Notes: a model not told the origin generated them from the letters alone. A stretch of DNA of 64,000 nucleotides from an uncultured Stenotrophomonas sp. (GCA_900078405.1 FLTS01000001.1:2708501-2772500), one strand, 5' to 3'; positions 43,313 to 52,331 are shown, numbered from the stretch's first letter. Numbers and translations: made by a program.

Positions 43313-43750
43313 GTGAATTACGAAGAGCTGCTGGCCTTCGCTGGCCGAAACCCGATGCTGTCGCTGGCCTTCGCCGGCCTGACCGTCGCCATCATCGTCA
43401 CCGAGATCAAGCACCTGTTCCGTGGCTACAAGTCGCTCAAGCCGGCCGAACTGACCCGCCTGATCAACGCCGGCGAGGCGGTGGTGATCGACCTGTCGGC
43501 CAGCGCCGACTTCGAGAAGGGCCACATCGTCGGCAGCCGCAACGTGCAGCCGGCGCAGCTGACGCCGGCGCACAAGCTGCTGGCCGCGGCCAAACAGTCG
43601 CCGGTGGTGCTGCTGTGCCGCAGCGGCAATACCGCCGCCACCGCCGCCAAGGCGCTGAAGAAGGCCGGTTTCGAGCAGGTGTCGGTGCTCGACGGCGGCA
43701 TCGCGGCGTGGCAGGCCGCGGACCTGCCGCTGGTCAAGGGCCGCGGCTGA
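43313..43750 (+). CDS. Rhodanese-like domain protein (YibN type)
   Basis: The 145-residue protein has one N-terminal TM helix ([17 protein letters not shown]) and a rhodanese domain with active-site loop CRSGNTAAT, the Cys carrying a persulfide in the family. Position just upstream of secB and gpsA is the same as E. coli yibN. GTG 43313 ([11 protein letters not shown]) matches homologue starts; GTG 43304 is an alternative. Confidence 0.88.
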   Translation: MNYEELLAFAGRNPMLSLAFAGLTVAIIVTEIKHLFRGYKSLKPAELTRLINAGEAVVIDLSASADFEKGHIVGSRNVQPAQLTPAHKLLAAAKQSPVVLLCRSGNTAATAAKALKKAGFEQVSVLDGGIAAWQAADLPLVKGRG

Positions 43751-43854
43751 GCCTTCATTTCGCGTTCAGCCCTTGTATAGGGCGGAAGCCGCCCCCATCG
43801 CTGGTTCTGGCAACAATCCCATTCAACGAACAAACCGTTCTGGAGTCCTGGAAA

Positions 43855-44373
43855 ATGTCCGAAGAGAACAACAACGCCGCCGCCGTCCCGGCCGAAACCG
43901 CCAACGGCCCGGCGTTCACCGTCGAGAAGATCTACGTCAAGGACGTTTCCTTCGAATCCCCGAATTCGCCGGTCATCTTCAACGAGAACGTGCAGCCGGA
44001 GCTGCAGCTGAACCTGAACCAGAAGGTGCAGCGCCTGTCCGAGAACGCCTTTGAGGTGGTGCTGGGCGTGACCTTGACCTGCAAGGCCGGCGACAAGACC
44101 GCCTACGTGGCCGAAGTGGAGCAGGCCGGCGTGTTCGGCCTGATCGGCCTGGAGCCGCAGGCCATCGACGTGCTGCTCGGCACCCAGTGCCCGAACATCC
44201 TGTTCCCGTACGTGCGTTCGACCATCAGCGAGCTGGTGCAGGCCGGCGGCTTCCCGCCGTTCTACCTGCAGCCGATCAACTTCGACGGCCTGTACGCCGA
44301 AACCCTGCGCCAGCGCCAGCAGCAGGCCGAAGGCGCCTCGCTGGCCGACTCCGAGCCGGCTGGCAACGCCTGA
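43855..44373 (+). CDS. secB: Protein-export chaperone SecB
   Basis: The 172-residue cytosolic chaperone holds precursor proteins unfolded and delivers them to SecA. Family features are [40 protein letters not shown] and [19 protein letters not shown]. It forms a tetramer. Length and N-terminal acidic tail are normal. Only 20 bp separate it from gpsA, so they are probably co-transcribed. Confidence 0.97.
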   Translation: MSEENNNAAAVPAETANGPAFTVEKIYVKDVSFESPNSPVIFNENVQPELQLNLNQKVQRLSENAFEVVLGVTLTCKAGDKTAYVAEVEQAGVFGLIGLEPQAIDVLLGTQCPNILFPYVRSTISELVQAGGFPPFYLQPINFDGLYAETLRQRQQQAEGASLADSEPAGNA

Positions 44374-44393
44374 TCGGCGCTGCGCGTTAACGG

Positions 44394-45422
44394 ATGAGTA
44401 CGACCGACGCGGAAAAGATCGCCGTCCTTGGCGCGGGCTCCTGGGGCACCGCGCTGGCCAGCCTGCTGGCCCGGCACGGTCACCCGACCGTGCTGTGGGG
44501 GCGCGACGCCAACGTCATCGAGGCGATCGACCAGCGTCACGAGAATCCCCGCTACCTGCCGGGGATTCCGCTGCCCGGGTCGCTGCGCGCCAGCACCGAC
44601 CTGGCCGCCACCGTGGCCGGCGCGCGCTGGATCCTGGTGGTGGTGCCCTCGCACGCCTTCACCCAGACCGTGCGCACGCTGGCGCCATTGCTTCCGGCCG
44701 GTGCCGGCGTGGCATGGGCGACCAAGGGTTTCGAGCCCGGTTCCGGCCGCTTCCTGCATGAAGTCGCGCGCGAAGTGCTGGGCGCCGACGTGCCGCTGGC
44801 GGTGGTCACCGGCCCGTCCTTCGCCAAGGAGGTCACGCTGGGCCTGCCCACCGCGATCACCGTGCACGGCGACGATGCCGCCTTCACCCGCGAAGTGGCC
44901 GAGGCCATGCACGGCCCGGCGTTCCGTGCCTATACCGGCGACGACATGGTCGGTGCCGAACTGGGCGGGGCGATGAAGAACGTGCTGGCGGTGGCCACCG
45001 GCGTGGCCGACGGCATGCAGCTGGGCCTGAACGCCCGCGCCGGACTGATCACCCGCGGCCTCAACGAAATGCTGCGGCTGGCCGCGGCCATCGGCGCCAA
45101 GCCCGAGACCCTGATGGGCCTGGCCGGGCTGGGCGACCTGGTGCTGACCAGCACCGGCGACCTGTCGCGCAACCGCCGGCTCGGCCTGGCGCTGGGGCGC
45201 GGGCAGAGCCTGCCGGAGGCGGTGAAGGAAATCGGCCAGGTGGTCGAGTCGGTGCAGACCGCCGACGAGGTGATGCGCCAGGCCGGCCGCCACGGCATCG
45301 ACCTGCCGATCTCGCAGGCGGTGCAGGCGGTGCTGCACGGCGAACTCAGCCCCACCGACGGCCTCAAGCAGCTGCTGGCGCGCGAACAGAAGCCGGAATA
45401 CCCGGAAACGCTGTTCAAATAG
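44394..45422 (+). CDS. gpsA: Glycerol-3-phosphate dehydrogenase [NAD(P)+]
   Basis: The 342-residue enzyme has the Rossmann motif [12 protein letters not shown] (11-22), the substrate loop [10 protein letters not shown] and catalytic Lys region [17 protein letters not shown]. It reduces dihydroxyacetone phosphate to sn-glycerol-3-phosphate for phospholipid synthesis. It is the last gene of the rhodanese-secB-gpsA block and is followed 21 bases later by a strong terminator. Confidence 0.97.
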   Translation: MSTTDAEKIAVLGAGSWGTALASLLARHGHPTVLWGRDANVIEAIDQRHENPRYLPGIPLPGSLRASTDLAATVAGARWILVVVPSHAFTQTVRTLAPLLPAGAGVAWATKGFEPGSGRFLHEVAREVLGADVPLAVVTGPSFAKEVTLGLPTAITVHGDDAAFTREVAEAMHGPAFRAYTGDDMVGAELGGAMKNVLAVATGVADGMQLGLNARAGLITRGLNEMLRLAAAIGAKPETLMGLAGLGDLVLTSTGDLSRNRRLGLALGRGQSLPEAVKEIGQVVESVQTADEVMRQAGRHGIDLPISQAVQAVLHGELSPTDGLKQLLAREQKPEYPETLFK

Positions 45423-45443
45423 GGATCGGCGACGATCAAAGAG

Positions 45444-45468
45444 AAGCCCGGCATCGCCGGGCTTTTTT
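45444..45468 (+). terminator. Rho-independent terminator after gpsA
   Basis: AAGCCCGGC (45444-45452), loop ATC, GCCGGGCTT (45456-45464) and a continuous T-run to 45468. This is the clearest intrinsic terminator in the window and ends the secB-gpsA transcript. Confidence 0.93.
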
Positions 45469-45500
45469 GTCTCCGGTCCACGGCCTTCCGTATCGTGGGT

Positions 45501-45516
45501 GCGGGGCAAGCCCCGC
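45501..45516. repeat. GCGGGGC/GCCCCGC palindrome
   Basis: GCGGGGCAAGCCCCGC is a 7-bp stem with an AA loop, of the same dispersed type as the hairpins at 10480-10541 and 63106-63125. It lies between the gpsA and ax21 terminators. Confidence 0.55.
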
Positions 45517-45540
45517 ATCTACGCGGAACGCGGCGGGCAG

Positions 45541-45575
45541 GAAAAGAAAGAGCCCGGTCGGGGAGGACCGGGCTC
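45541..45575 (-). terminator. Rho-independent terminator of the ax21 gene
   Basis: Read on the minus strand, GAGCCCGGTC (45575-45566) pairs with GACCGGGCTC (45559-45550) across a 6-base loop, followed by a TTTCTTTTC tract. It lies 46 bases beyond the ax21 stop codon. Confidence 0.88.
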
Positions 45576-45621
45576 CGGGGGCGCGGGGGAGAGAGAGCAC
45601 GCGCCTTTGAAACGATGTCGC

Positions 45622-46194
45622 TTACCAGGTGAAGCGCGGGCCGACGAACCACTCCTTGTCGCCGCCCTTGCCCAGCTTCACTTCGCCGCTCACGCCCCAG
45701 TTGGCGTTGAACTTGGCGGCGGCGCCGACGCGGCCGTAGAACTCGCCGTCCGGGTCATAGCCGTTCTTCTTGCTGTAGTCCTCGTAGCCGGCCAGCGCAT
45801 AGCCTTCGATCATCGGGGTGAAGGCGGTACGCACGCCGACCTCGGTGCTGTAGCCGTTGAAGGTGCTGCCGTACTGCGGGTCGAACTTCTGGTAGGCCAC
45901 GCGGGCCAGCAGGTCGGTGTTCGGGGCAATGCCGTAGTTGTAGCCCACGCCCAAGCGCCACTGGTCGAGGTCGACCTTGCCGAAGTCGGTTTCCTGGGCG
46001 CTGTAGCTGCCGAAGACGTGGAAGTTCGGGTGCACCGCCACCGAACCCTTCACCGCCCAGCCATCGGCGTCGCCGCCCTTGGCGTCGGTGTTCACGTAAC
46101 CACCTTCCACATGGTTGTAGGACAGGCCGTCGGTGGCCGAAGCAGCGAACGGCAGGGCGGCCAGCAGGCCGAGGGCGATCAGGGAAGTCTTCAT
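45622..46194 (-). CDS. ax21: Ax21 family outer-membrane/secreted protein
   Basis: The 190-residue protein has a signal peptide (MKTSLIALGLLAALPFAASA) and a short beta-barrel-like body (GYVNTDAKGGDADGWAVKGS, VAVHPNFHVFGSYSAQETD, ending in VGPRFTW with C-terminal aromatic Trp as in outer-membrane barrels). Ax21 is abundant in Xanthomonas and Stenotrophomonas and appears in outer-membrane vesicles; earlier quorum-signal claims were withdrawn. It is transcribed alone and closed by a strong terminator. Confidence 0.92.
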   Translation of the reverse strand: MKTSLIALGLLAALPFAASATDGLSYNHVEGGYVNTDAKGGDADGWAVKGSVAVHPNFHVFGSYSAQETDFGKVDLDQWRLGVGYNYGIAPNTDLLARVAYQKFDPQYGSTFNGYSTEVGVRTAFTPMIEGYALAGYEDYSKKNGYDPDGEFYGRVGAAAKFNANWGVSGEVKLGKGGDKEWFVGPRFTW

Positions 46195-46393
46195 GTTGGT
46201 CTTGCCTTTTTGTTTTGGTTTCATCGACCCGGGCGGAGACTGCGGGCCCGGTCGACAGGTGTGAATTATCCGTTAGCCAACGGAATTGACCCTGAATATC
46301 AAACTGACCAGTACATGAATTAAGCGTGGCGTTCGGGAACTTGTGCCGCGGTGGTGCGCCCGCGCACCGCGGCACCGGAATGGCACTGGCCCA

Positions 46394-47230
46394 TCAGTCG
46401 AAACGGAAGGCGGACAAGGTCGTTTTCATCACCTCCTCCGAATAGACCTTGCGGCCCACGCCGCCGCTACCCGCACCGGCGGCGACCAGCAGCGGCAGCA
46501 GGTGTTCCTCGGCGCCCGGCGGGTGGCTGTCGCGGGCGTGCGGTGCCTCGGCCCACTGCCGCAGCAGGGCCTCGCGCTGCGGCGTTTCGCTTTCCACCGC
46601 GGCGGTCAGCCATGCGTCGAACCGCGCCGACAGCGGTGTGTAGCGCGGGTCGCCATAGCCGCGCATGTTGTGGAAGCTCATGCCGCTGCCGACGACCAGC
46701 ACGCCCTCGTCGCGCAGGGTGGCCAGCGCGCGGCCGGCGGCGATGTGTGCGGCCGGGTCGAGGTCGCGGCGCAGCGACAGCTGGACCACCGGGACGTCCG
46801 CCTTCGGGAACATCAGCTTGAGCGGGATGAACACGCCGTGGTCATGGCCGCGCACCGGGTCGATGCGCGTCGGCGTGCCGGCCTGCCCCAGCAGCTGCGC
46901 GATGCGCCCGGCCAGTTCGGGCTGGCCGGGGGCCGGATAGGTCAGTTCATAGGTATGCGCGGGGAAGCCGCTGTAGTCATGGATCAGCGGCGGCCGGGCG
47001 CTGCCGGTGACGCTGAAATCCCGTTCCAGCCAATGCCCGGACACCAGCACGATCGCGCGCGGTGTCGCCGGCAGGGTCGCGGCCACGCCCTTGAGGAAGG
47101 CGGCCATGCCGTCCCAGGTATCGGCCGGGTTCCAGTCCATGAAGAAGCAGGGGCCGGCGCCGTGGGGGACGAAGAGGACGGGCATGCGCGCGCTGTGCGT
47201 CGCGGTACTGGAAGTGAGGTTGGTGTTCAT
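46394..47230 (-). CDS. DODA-type (LigB fold) extradiol dioxygenase family protein
   Basis: The 278-residue protein is of the class III extradiol dioxygenase fold: VLFVPHGAG with a metal-ligand His, LVSGHWLERD, VRGHDHGVFIPL and SGMSFHNMRGYG. Members include plant-like 4,5-DOPA dioxygenases and bacterial YgiD. It may open catecholic rings; the substrate is unknown. A second start at 47185 (MPVLFVPHG) is possible. It diverges from a LysR gene across a short gap with a dyad. Confidence 0.88.
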   Translation of the reverse strand: MNTNLTSSTATHSARMPVLFVPHGAGPCFFMDWNPADTWDGMAAFLKGVAATLPATPRAIVLVSGHWLERDFSVTGSARPPLIHDYSGFPAHTYELTYPAPGQPELAGRIAQLLGQAGTPTRIDPVRGHDHGVFIPLKLMFPKADVPVVQLSLRRDLDPAAHIAAGRALATLRDEGVLVVGSGMSFHNMRGYGDPRYTPLSARFDAWLTAAVESETPQREALLRQWAEAPHARDSHPPGAEEHLLPLLVAAGAGSGGVGRKVYSEEVMKTTLSAFRFD

Positions 47231-47290
47231 GACCGGCAGTATGGGTTCTGTCCCATCGGGAGAGAATCAGCTGGATTCAATGAACACCTG

Positions 47291-47303
47291 ACACCATTGG
47301 TGT
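47291..47303. promoter_or_regulatory. ACACCA-T-TGGTGT dyad in the divergent dioxygenase/LysR gap
   Basis: A perfect 13-bp palindrome centred at 47297 lies between the divergent dioxygenase (start 47230) and LysR gene (47335). LysR regulators usually bind such intergenic dyads with a T-N11-A core. The site is a good candidate for autoregulation and control of the dioxygenase. Confidence 0.55.
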
Positions 47304-47334
47304 TAGATTGCCGGCATGGACCGGATCACCATGC

Positions 47335-48219
47335 ATGCGTGTGTTCGTGCGCGCCGCCACCGACGGCAGTCTCTCGGCGGCTGCGCGCCACCTCGGCATG
47401 TCGCCGGCGATGGCGACCAAACACGTCAATGCGCTGGAGGCGCGGCTGGGGGTGAAGCTGTTCCACCGCAGCACCCGGCGGCTGGCGCTGACCGAGGCCG
47501 GCAACGACTACCTGGAAGCCTGCCGGCGGATCCTGCCGGAGATCGACGAGGCCGATGCCGCGGCCGCCTCGCGGCGGGTCACGGCCAGTGGCCTGCTGCG
47601 GATGAACGTGCCGCTGTCGTTCGGCCATTGCTTCGTCGCGCCGCTGATGCCGTCCTTCAGCCAGCGCCACCCGGAAGTGACGGTGGAGCTGGGCCTGAGC
47701 GATGCCGGGCTTGACCTCGTCGCCGGCAACTGGGACTTGGCCATCCGCATCGGCCGCCTCGCCGACAGCCCGCTGCAGGCGCGCAAGCTGGGCGACAGCC
47801 CGATGCGGGTCTGTGCCTCGCCCGGCTACCTGGGCCGGCGCGGGGTGCCGCGGCGCGTGGCCGAGCTGATCCAGCACAACTGCCTGGGCTACACGCTCTC
47901 GGGCACGCAGGGTCGGGACAGCTGGCGCTTCGGCGCCAATGGCGAGTTGCGCGTGCCGGTCGCCGGCAACCTGCTGGCCAACAACGGCGATGCGCTGGTG
48001 GCGGCCGCGGTGCGCGACCAGGGCATCATCTACCAGCCCGAGTTCATCGTCCGCACCGCGCTGGCCCGTGGCGAACTGGTAATGCTGGAACTGGACAAAC
48101 CGCCGGTGGAGCTGGGCGGCATCCACGTGCTGTACCCGCCGGACCGGCGCCCGCCGGCCAAGGTGCGGGTGATGATCGATCATCTGGTCGAAGCCTTCGC
48201 TGCCGCCCCTGGGCCGTAA
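47335..48219 (+). CDS. LysR family transcriptional regulator
   Basis: The 294-residue regulator has an N-terminal winged HTH (SLSAAARHLGMSPAMATKHV, LGVKLFHRSTRRLALTEAG) and a LysR effector domain (LRMNVPLSFGHCFVAPLMPS to the end). Homologues usually begin MDRIT-MRVFVR. Here MDRITM is encoded from 47316, but one base (the C at 47334) separates it from the MRVFVRAATDG frame, so the usual N-terminus is split by a +1 shift. The intact frame begins at ATG 47335 and lacks about six residues. It may still be functional. It is flanked by two related dioxygenase genes. Confidence 0.85.
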   Translation: MRVFVRAATDGSLSAAARHLGMSPAMATKHVNALEARLGVKLFHRSTRRLALTEAGNDYLEACRRILPEIDEADAAAASRRVTASGLLRMNVPLSFGHCFVAPLMPSFSQRHPEVTVELGLSDAGLDLVAGNWDLAIRIGRLADSPLQARKLGDSPMRVCASPGYLGRRGVPRRVAELIQHNCLGYTLSGTQGRDSWRFGANGELRVPVAGNLLANNGDALVAAAVRDQGIIYQPEFIVRTALARGELVMLELDKPPVELGGIHVLYPPDRRPPAKVRVMIDHLVEAFAAAPGP

Positions 48220-48321
48220 CGACCGAGCTTGCCCCGCCGGGCTTCACCGGCAGCGCCTTGCCCGGTTCCGCCCCGATGGCCACACTGGCCGCATTCGCAC
48301 GTCACCGCAAGGGAGAGGCGC

Positions 48322-49173
48322 ATGGCCGCAAGCCCGGCATTGTTCATCGGCCACGGCAGCCCGATGAACACCCTGGAGCACAACCGCTACACGCAGGCCT
48401 GGCAGGACATCGGGCGGATGCTGCCGAAACCGCGGGCGGTGCTGATGGTCTCGGCGCACTGGTACGTCGGCGTCACCGCGGTGACGGCCATGCCGCGGCC
48501 ACGCACCATCCACGATTTCTACGGTTTCCCGCAGGCCCTGTTCGATTTCGACTACCCCGCGCCGGGGGCGCCGGACCTGGCGGCGGAAGTGGCGGAGGTG
48601 GTCAAGCCGAACTGGATGGGGCTGGACCGCGACCAGTGGGGGTTCGACCACGGCGCCTGGAGCGTGCTGGCGCACCTGTACCCGGAGGCCGACGTGCCGG
48701 TGGTGCAGCTGTCGATCAATGCGCTCAAGCCGCTGGAGTACCACCTGGAGCTGGCCGCGAAACTGGCCGCGCTGCGCGAGCGCGGGGTGATGATCGTCGG
48801 CAGCGGCAACGTGGTGCACAACCTCAAGCGCGTGCAGTGGGACCGGCCCGATGCCGCGTTCGACTGGGCCGAGCGGTTCGATGATGCCGCCGCCGAGCTG
48901 ATGGCGTCCGACCCGGCGGCGATCCTGAAGCTGACCGAGCACCCGGACCATGCCAAAGCCGTGCCCACGCCCGACCACTTCATCCCGCTGCTGTACGTGG
49001 CCGGCCTGGCAGCGGCGGGTGAAGGCCGCGCTCAGGCATTCGCCCGCGGCTCGGCGCTGGGCTCGATATCGATGACCTGCTACGCCACCGGCTGCGGGAC
49101 GGTGGCCGAGCGGCACGGCCCGGCGCCGGCCGGCCTGCCGGCCGACGTGCCGCCCGAGCAGACCAACGTCTGA
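48322..49173 (+). CDS. ygiD: 4,5-DOPA dioxygenase extradiol (YgiD type)
   Basis: The 283-residue class III extradiol dioxygenase has ALFIGHGSPMNTLE at its start, MVSAHWYVGVTAV, QWGFDHGAWSVL and IVGSGNVVHNLKR, placing the metal-ligand histidines. RBS GGGAGAGG precedes ATG 48322. It is related to, but clearly distinct from, the dioxygenase on the other side of the LysR gene. The natural substrate is uncertain; YgiD acts on L-DOPA in vitro. Confidence 0.92.
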   Translation: MAASPALFIGHGSPMNTLEHNRYTQAWQDIGRMLPKPRAVLMVSAHWYVGVTAVTAMPRPRTIHDFYGFPQALFDFDYPAPGAPDLAAEVAEVVKPNWMGLDRDQWGFDHGAWSVLAHLYPEADVPVVQLSINALKPLEYHLELAAKLAALRERGVMIVGSGNVVHNLKRVQWDRPDAAFDWAERFDDAAAELMASDPAAILKLTEHPDHAKAVPTPDHFIPLLYVAGLAAAGEGRAQAFARGSALGSISMTCYATGCGTVAERHGPAPAGLPADVPPEQTNV

Positions 49174-49256
49174 GCAGACCAACGTCTGAGCGGTCACGCG
49201 GCGCAATACGGCATGTGGCACATCGGCGGCCTTGCCGCCGCCGGTGCACGTGGCGA

Positions 49257-50936
49257 TCACATCGCCGGGTAATTGGGCCCGCCGCCGCCCTGGGGGGTGA
49301 CCCAGACGATGTTCTGGGTGGGGTCCTTGATGTCGCAGGTCTTGCAGTGCACGCAGTTCTGGGCGTTGATCTGCAGGCGGGTGTCGCTGCCTTCGCCGAC
49401 GAATTCATAGACGCCGGCCGGGCAGTAGCGCGCCTCCGGGCCACCGTATTCGGCGAGGTTGACGGCCACCGGCACGCTGGCGTCCTTCAGCGTGAGATGG
49501 CTGGGCTGGTCTTCTTCGTGGTTGGTCGAGGACAGGAACACCGAGCTGAGCCGGTCGAAGGTCAGCACGCCATCGGGCTTGGGGTAGTCGATCTTCGTGT
49601 GCTTGCTCGCCGGTTGCAGACACTCGTGGTCGGCTTTGCTGCGGTGAATCGTCCACGGCGGGTTGCGGATGCCCAGCTTCGGCAGCAGCCACTGCTCGAT
49701 GCCGGTCATCAGCGTGGCCAGCGTGCGGCCCTTCTTGAACCACTGCTTGAAGTTCTTCGACTGCAGCAGCTCGGCCTTGAGCCAGCTGGCCTCGAACGCC
49801 TGCGGGTAGGCGCCCAGTTCATCGCGCGAACGCCCGGCCACCAGCGCATCGAACGCCGCCTCGGCGGCCAGCATGCCGGTCTTGAGCGCGGCATGGCTGC
49901 CCTTGATGCGGCTGGCATTGAGGTAGCCGGCCTCGCAGCCGACCAGCGCACCGCCGGGGAACACCGTCTTCGGCAGCGACAGCAGGCCGCCGGCAGTCAG
50001 CGCCCGCGCGCCGTAGGCCACGCGCTTGCCGCCTTCCAGATGCGTGCGGATGGCCGGGTGGGTCTTGAAGCGCTGGAACTCCTCGAACGGGCTCAGCCAC
50101 GGGTTCTTGTAGTCCAGCCCGATCACGTAGCCGATGGAGACCTTGCCGCCCTCGGCGTGGTACAGGAATGCGCCGCCATAGGTGTCGCTGTCCAGCGGCC
50201 AGCCGGCGGCATGCACCACCAGCCCCGGCTCGTACTTGGCCGGGTCGATCTGCCACAGCTCCTTGATGCCGATGCCGTAGCTTTGCGGATCGCGGCCTTC
50301 ATCAAGCCGGTAGCGGGCGATCAGCTGCCGGCCCAGATGGCCGCGCGCGCCCTCGGCGAAGATCGTGTATTTGGCATGCAATTCCATGCCACGTTCGAAG
50401 TTCGGCCCCGGCGTGCCGTCCTTGTGGATGCCCATGTCGCCGGTGGCCACGCCCATCACCGCGCCGGCCTCGTCGTACAGCACCTCGGCGGCGGCAAAGC
50501 CCGGGAAGATCGCCACTTCCAGCGCCTCGGCCTGCTGCGCCAGCCAGCGGGTCAGTTCGCCAAGGCTGACGATGTAGTTGCCGTGGTTGTGGAAGCACTC
50601 GGGCAGCAGCCAGTGCGGGGTGGCCTTGGCACCGGTTTCGTCGAGGAACAGGAATTCGTCGCGGGTGACCGGCTGGCGCAGCGGCGCGCCCCTCTCCTGC
50701 CAATCCGGGAACAGCTCGGTGAGCGCGCGCGGGTCCATCACCGCGCCGGAGAGGATGTGCGCGCCCGGCTCGGAGCCCTTCTCGAGCACGCATACCGACA
50801 GCTCCTGCCCCTTTGCCACGGCCAGCTGGCGCAGGCGGATGGCCGTGGCCAGCCCGGCCGGGCCGGCGCCGACGATCACCACGTCGAACTCCATCGCCTC
50901 GCGCGGCGGAAGGGTGGGGGTGGTTTCTGTATTCAT
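49257..50936 (-). CDS. Electron transfer flavoprotein-ubiquinone oxidoreductase
   Basis: The 559-residue membrane-associated enzyme passes electrons from ETF to ubiquinone. The FAD-binding motif VVIVGAGPAGLATA (about 19-32) opens the protein; mid-protein ubiquinone-binding regions follow; the 4Fe-4S ligands are in CPAGVYEF and CVHCKTCDIKDPTQN near the C-terminus. ATG 50936 was chosen because the frame upstream lacks homology. Downstream (minus direction) no ETF subunit genes are adjacent. The 263-bp gap 50937-51199 shows no gene. Confidence 0.95.
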   Translation of the reverse strand: MNTETTPTLPPREAMEFDVVIVGAGPAGLATAIRLRQLAVAKGQELSVCVLEKGSEPGAHILSGAVMDPRALTELFPDWQERGAPLRQPVTRDEFLFLDETGAKATPHWLLPECFHNHGNYIVSLGELTRWLAQQAEALEVAIFPGFAAAEVLYDEAGAVMGVATGDMGIHKDGTPGPNFERGMELHAKYTIFAEGARGHLGRQLIARYRLDEGRDPQSYGIGIKELWQIDPAKYEPGLVVHAAGWPLDSDTYGGAFLYHAEGGKVSIGYVIGLDYKNPWLSPFEEFQRFKTHPAIRTHLEGGKRVAYGARALTAGGLLSLPKTVFPGGALVGCEAGYLNASRIKGSHAALKTGMLAAEAAFDALVAGRSRDELGAYPQAFEASWLKAELLQSKNFKQWFKKGRTLATLMTGIEQWLLPKLGIRNPPWTIHRSKADHECLQPASKHTKIDYPKPDGVLTFDRLSSVFLSSTNHEEDQPSHLTLKDASVPVAVNLAEYGGPEARYCPAGVYEFVGEGSDTRLQINAQNCVHCKTCDIKDPTQNIVWVTPQGGGGPNYPAM

Positions 50937-51199
50937 GCGGAGACTCTTGGCTAGGGGCCGGTGACGGCCTGGCGGCAGCTGGAAGCCGCCATTTTCACCG
51001 ACCCTGCCGCGATCTTCCAATTTCAAGGCCGCTGGCGGTGTGCACGCAGGTACCGGTGTGGCCGGCTGGGAGCCAAGGGTGGCAGGCGTGGCGAGCCGCC
51101 AATCCACCGAAGGAAGCAATTGCCGGTGTGGTCCAGTGATGCCCCGGGCATGGACCAGGCCGCGCCGATACTGGCCTGAATGGATTGTCGGGCCTGTAT

Positions 51200-51760
51200 C
51201 TAGCCCGCCGAGTCGTAAGCGGATTTCGCCCAGGCAACCAGCTCTGCATCCACTTGTGCCACATCGGTCAGCTTCACGCGGTAGTTGCACATCTGGCCAG
51301 CGGGCAGTTTCTCGAGACGTTGGGAAGCTGGAAGCTCCTTGATGTTCAATCCAAGCTCCACCCGCATGTTGGTAGCGGGGCCAATCATCGCGAACTGCTT
51401 TTTCCTGCGGTAGCTGACGTACTTCTGTTTTGGCGCGGATTCGAATGCGCCAAATTCGCCTAGGTGTCCCAGCAAGGCGTCATGGATCGGGCGCAGAGCG
51501 GCTTTGGGGCCAACATAAAGCAGGTCAAGTGGATCGGCCGCTGCGCCGGATGGTTCCTTTGCAGCGTCTCTGGCCATGTGTGCAACCGTATTCGCGTCAC
51601 CGTGGCCAAGGCCGAGGTCACGCTTCAGCATGCTCACGATCTCGCCATGCTTGCTGATGCCGCTGCTTTGAACGAGCAGCTTGAGTTGATCCAGGGTCTT
51701 GCCAGTACGCCCTTCGATGTTCTTGACCTGCGTTGCCAGGGCTTTCTTGACGTCTGCCAT
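51200..51760 (-). CDS. DUF4287/DUF5655 domain protein
   Basis: The 186-residue protein has an N-terminal DUF4287 helical domain (VKNIEGRTGKTLDQLKLLV, KHGEIVSMLKRDLGLGHGDA) and a C-terminal DUF5655-like domain (YRRKKQFAMIGPATNMRVEL). Function is unknown; DUF5655 proteins are suspected nucleic-acid or transport accessory proteins. It lies beyond the degenerate attC at 51811 and has no recognisable attC after its stop, so it may be the oldest cassette with a lost attC or a resident gene at the array boundary. Confidence 0.82.
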   Translation of the reverse strand: MADVKKALATQVKNIEGRTGKTLDQLKLLVQSSGISKHGEIVSMLKRDLGLGHGDANTVAHMARDAAKEPSGAAADPLDLLYVGPKAALRPIHDALLGHLGEFGAFESAPKQKYVSYRRKKQFAMIGPATNMRVELGLNIKELPASQRLEKLPAGQMCNYRVKLTDVAQVDAELVAWAKSAYDSAG

Positions 51761-51810
51761 ATCTCCTCCGACGTGACGAACTTGTCCGGGCAGGCTTGAT
51801 GTTGGATCAA

Positions 51811-51850
51811 GCTGCGTAATTAAGCCGCGTAGTTTGAATTAATTCCTGGG
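51811..51850 (-). other. Degenerate attC remnant
   Basis: Sequence from 51811 contains AATTAAGCCGCG and TTTGAATTAATT, aligned with the two flanks of canonical attC sites, but the central stem is missing about 16 bases and the expected GTTAGGC reads CCTGGGC. It probably no longer recombines and may mark the end of the array. Confidence 0.6.
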
Positions 51851-51870
51851 CGGTGCCGCCCGGAGAATAT

Positions 51871-52251
51871 TCAATCGAGGAATGTCCATGTATCTGCGCC
51901 ATCGAAACGCCTGACGAGTACTGACTCGATAATATCTGGCTCGAAGTTGCGCAGGTTTACCCCATGCCGAACACCGGGTTGAGAATCCAGTGGCTCCCAG
52001 TGAGTGAAGATGCCGCATGTTTTACAGCGCACGTTTCTCAGCATCCGGTCACCCCAGATATAGCACTCCGTGTTTTCGGGATGCCCTTGAACATGCACTG
52101 TACCCAACTCGTAGTAGGCGCAAATGACTCCGGATCGGCGACAGAGCGAGCAATTGCAACTCGTGGCCTCGCCTGGCGGGAATGGAAGGGTGAGACGGAC
52201 TGCTCAGCAGTGGCAGGAGCCGTGCAGCGATATTGACTGTTCATGAACCAT
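51871..52251 (-). pseudogene. GFA-family (formaldehyde-activating enzyme-like) cassette gene with a nonsense codon
   Basis: Read from ATG 52251 the frame gives MVHEQSISLHGSCHC, a TGA at 52206-52204, then AVRLTLPFPPGEATSCNC and SLCRRSGVICAYYELGTV, ending WTFLD at 51871. This is a GFA-family zinc protein of about 126 residues whose usual CHCGAV has Gly replaced by stop, a single GGA to TGA change. The rest is undamaged, with Cys pairs CNCSLC and CKTCG. The gene is either recently inactivated or affected by a sequence error. A shorter ORF from 52107 would lack the zinc motifs. Confidence 0.78.
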
Positions 52252-52275
52252 GGGTTGTCATCTGCTCATTATGCT

Positions 52276-52331
52276 GCCCAACACCAGAGCCAAGTCGCGC
52301 CGCGAAGCTGCACTTGAACGAATTGTTAGGT
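52276..52331 (-). other. attC site 16 (farthest well-formed site from intI)
   Basis: Runs from GCCCAAC to GTTAGGT, 56 bp. The stem is imperfect (AGCCAAGTCGCG against GAAGCTGCACTT), so it is more diverged than other sites. It contains the stop codon of the 166-residue cassette gene. Confidence 0.75.

Noticed and set aside
52038-52244. 68-residue ORF upstream of the GFA-family gene
   Set aside because: It is in a different frame from the GFA zinc motifs and only exists because the true frame is interrupted by TGA at 52206.
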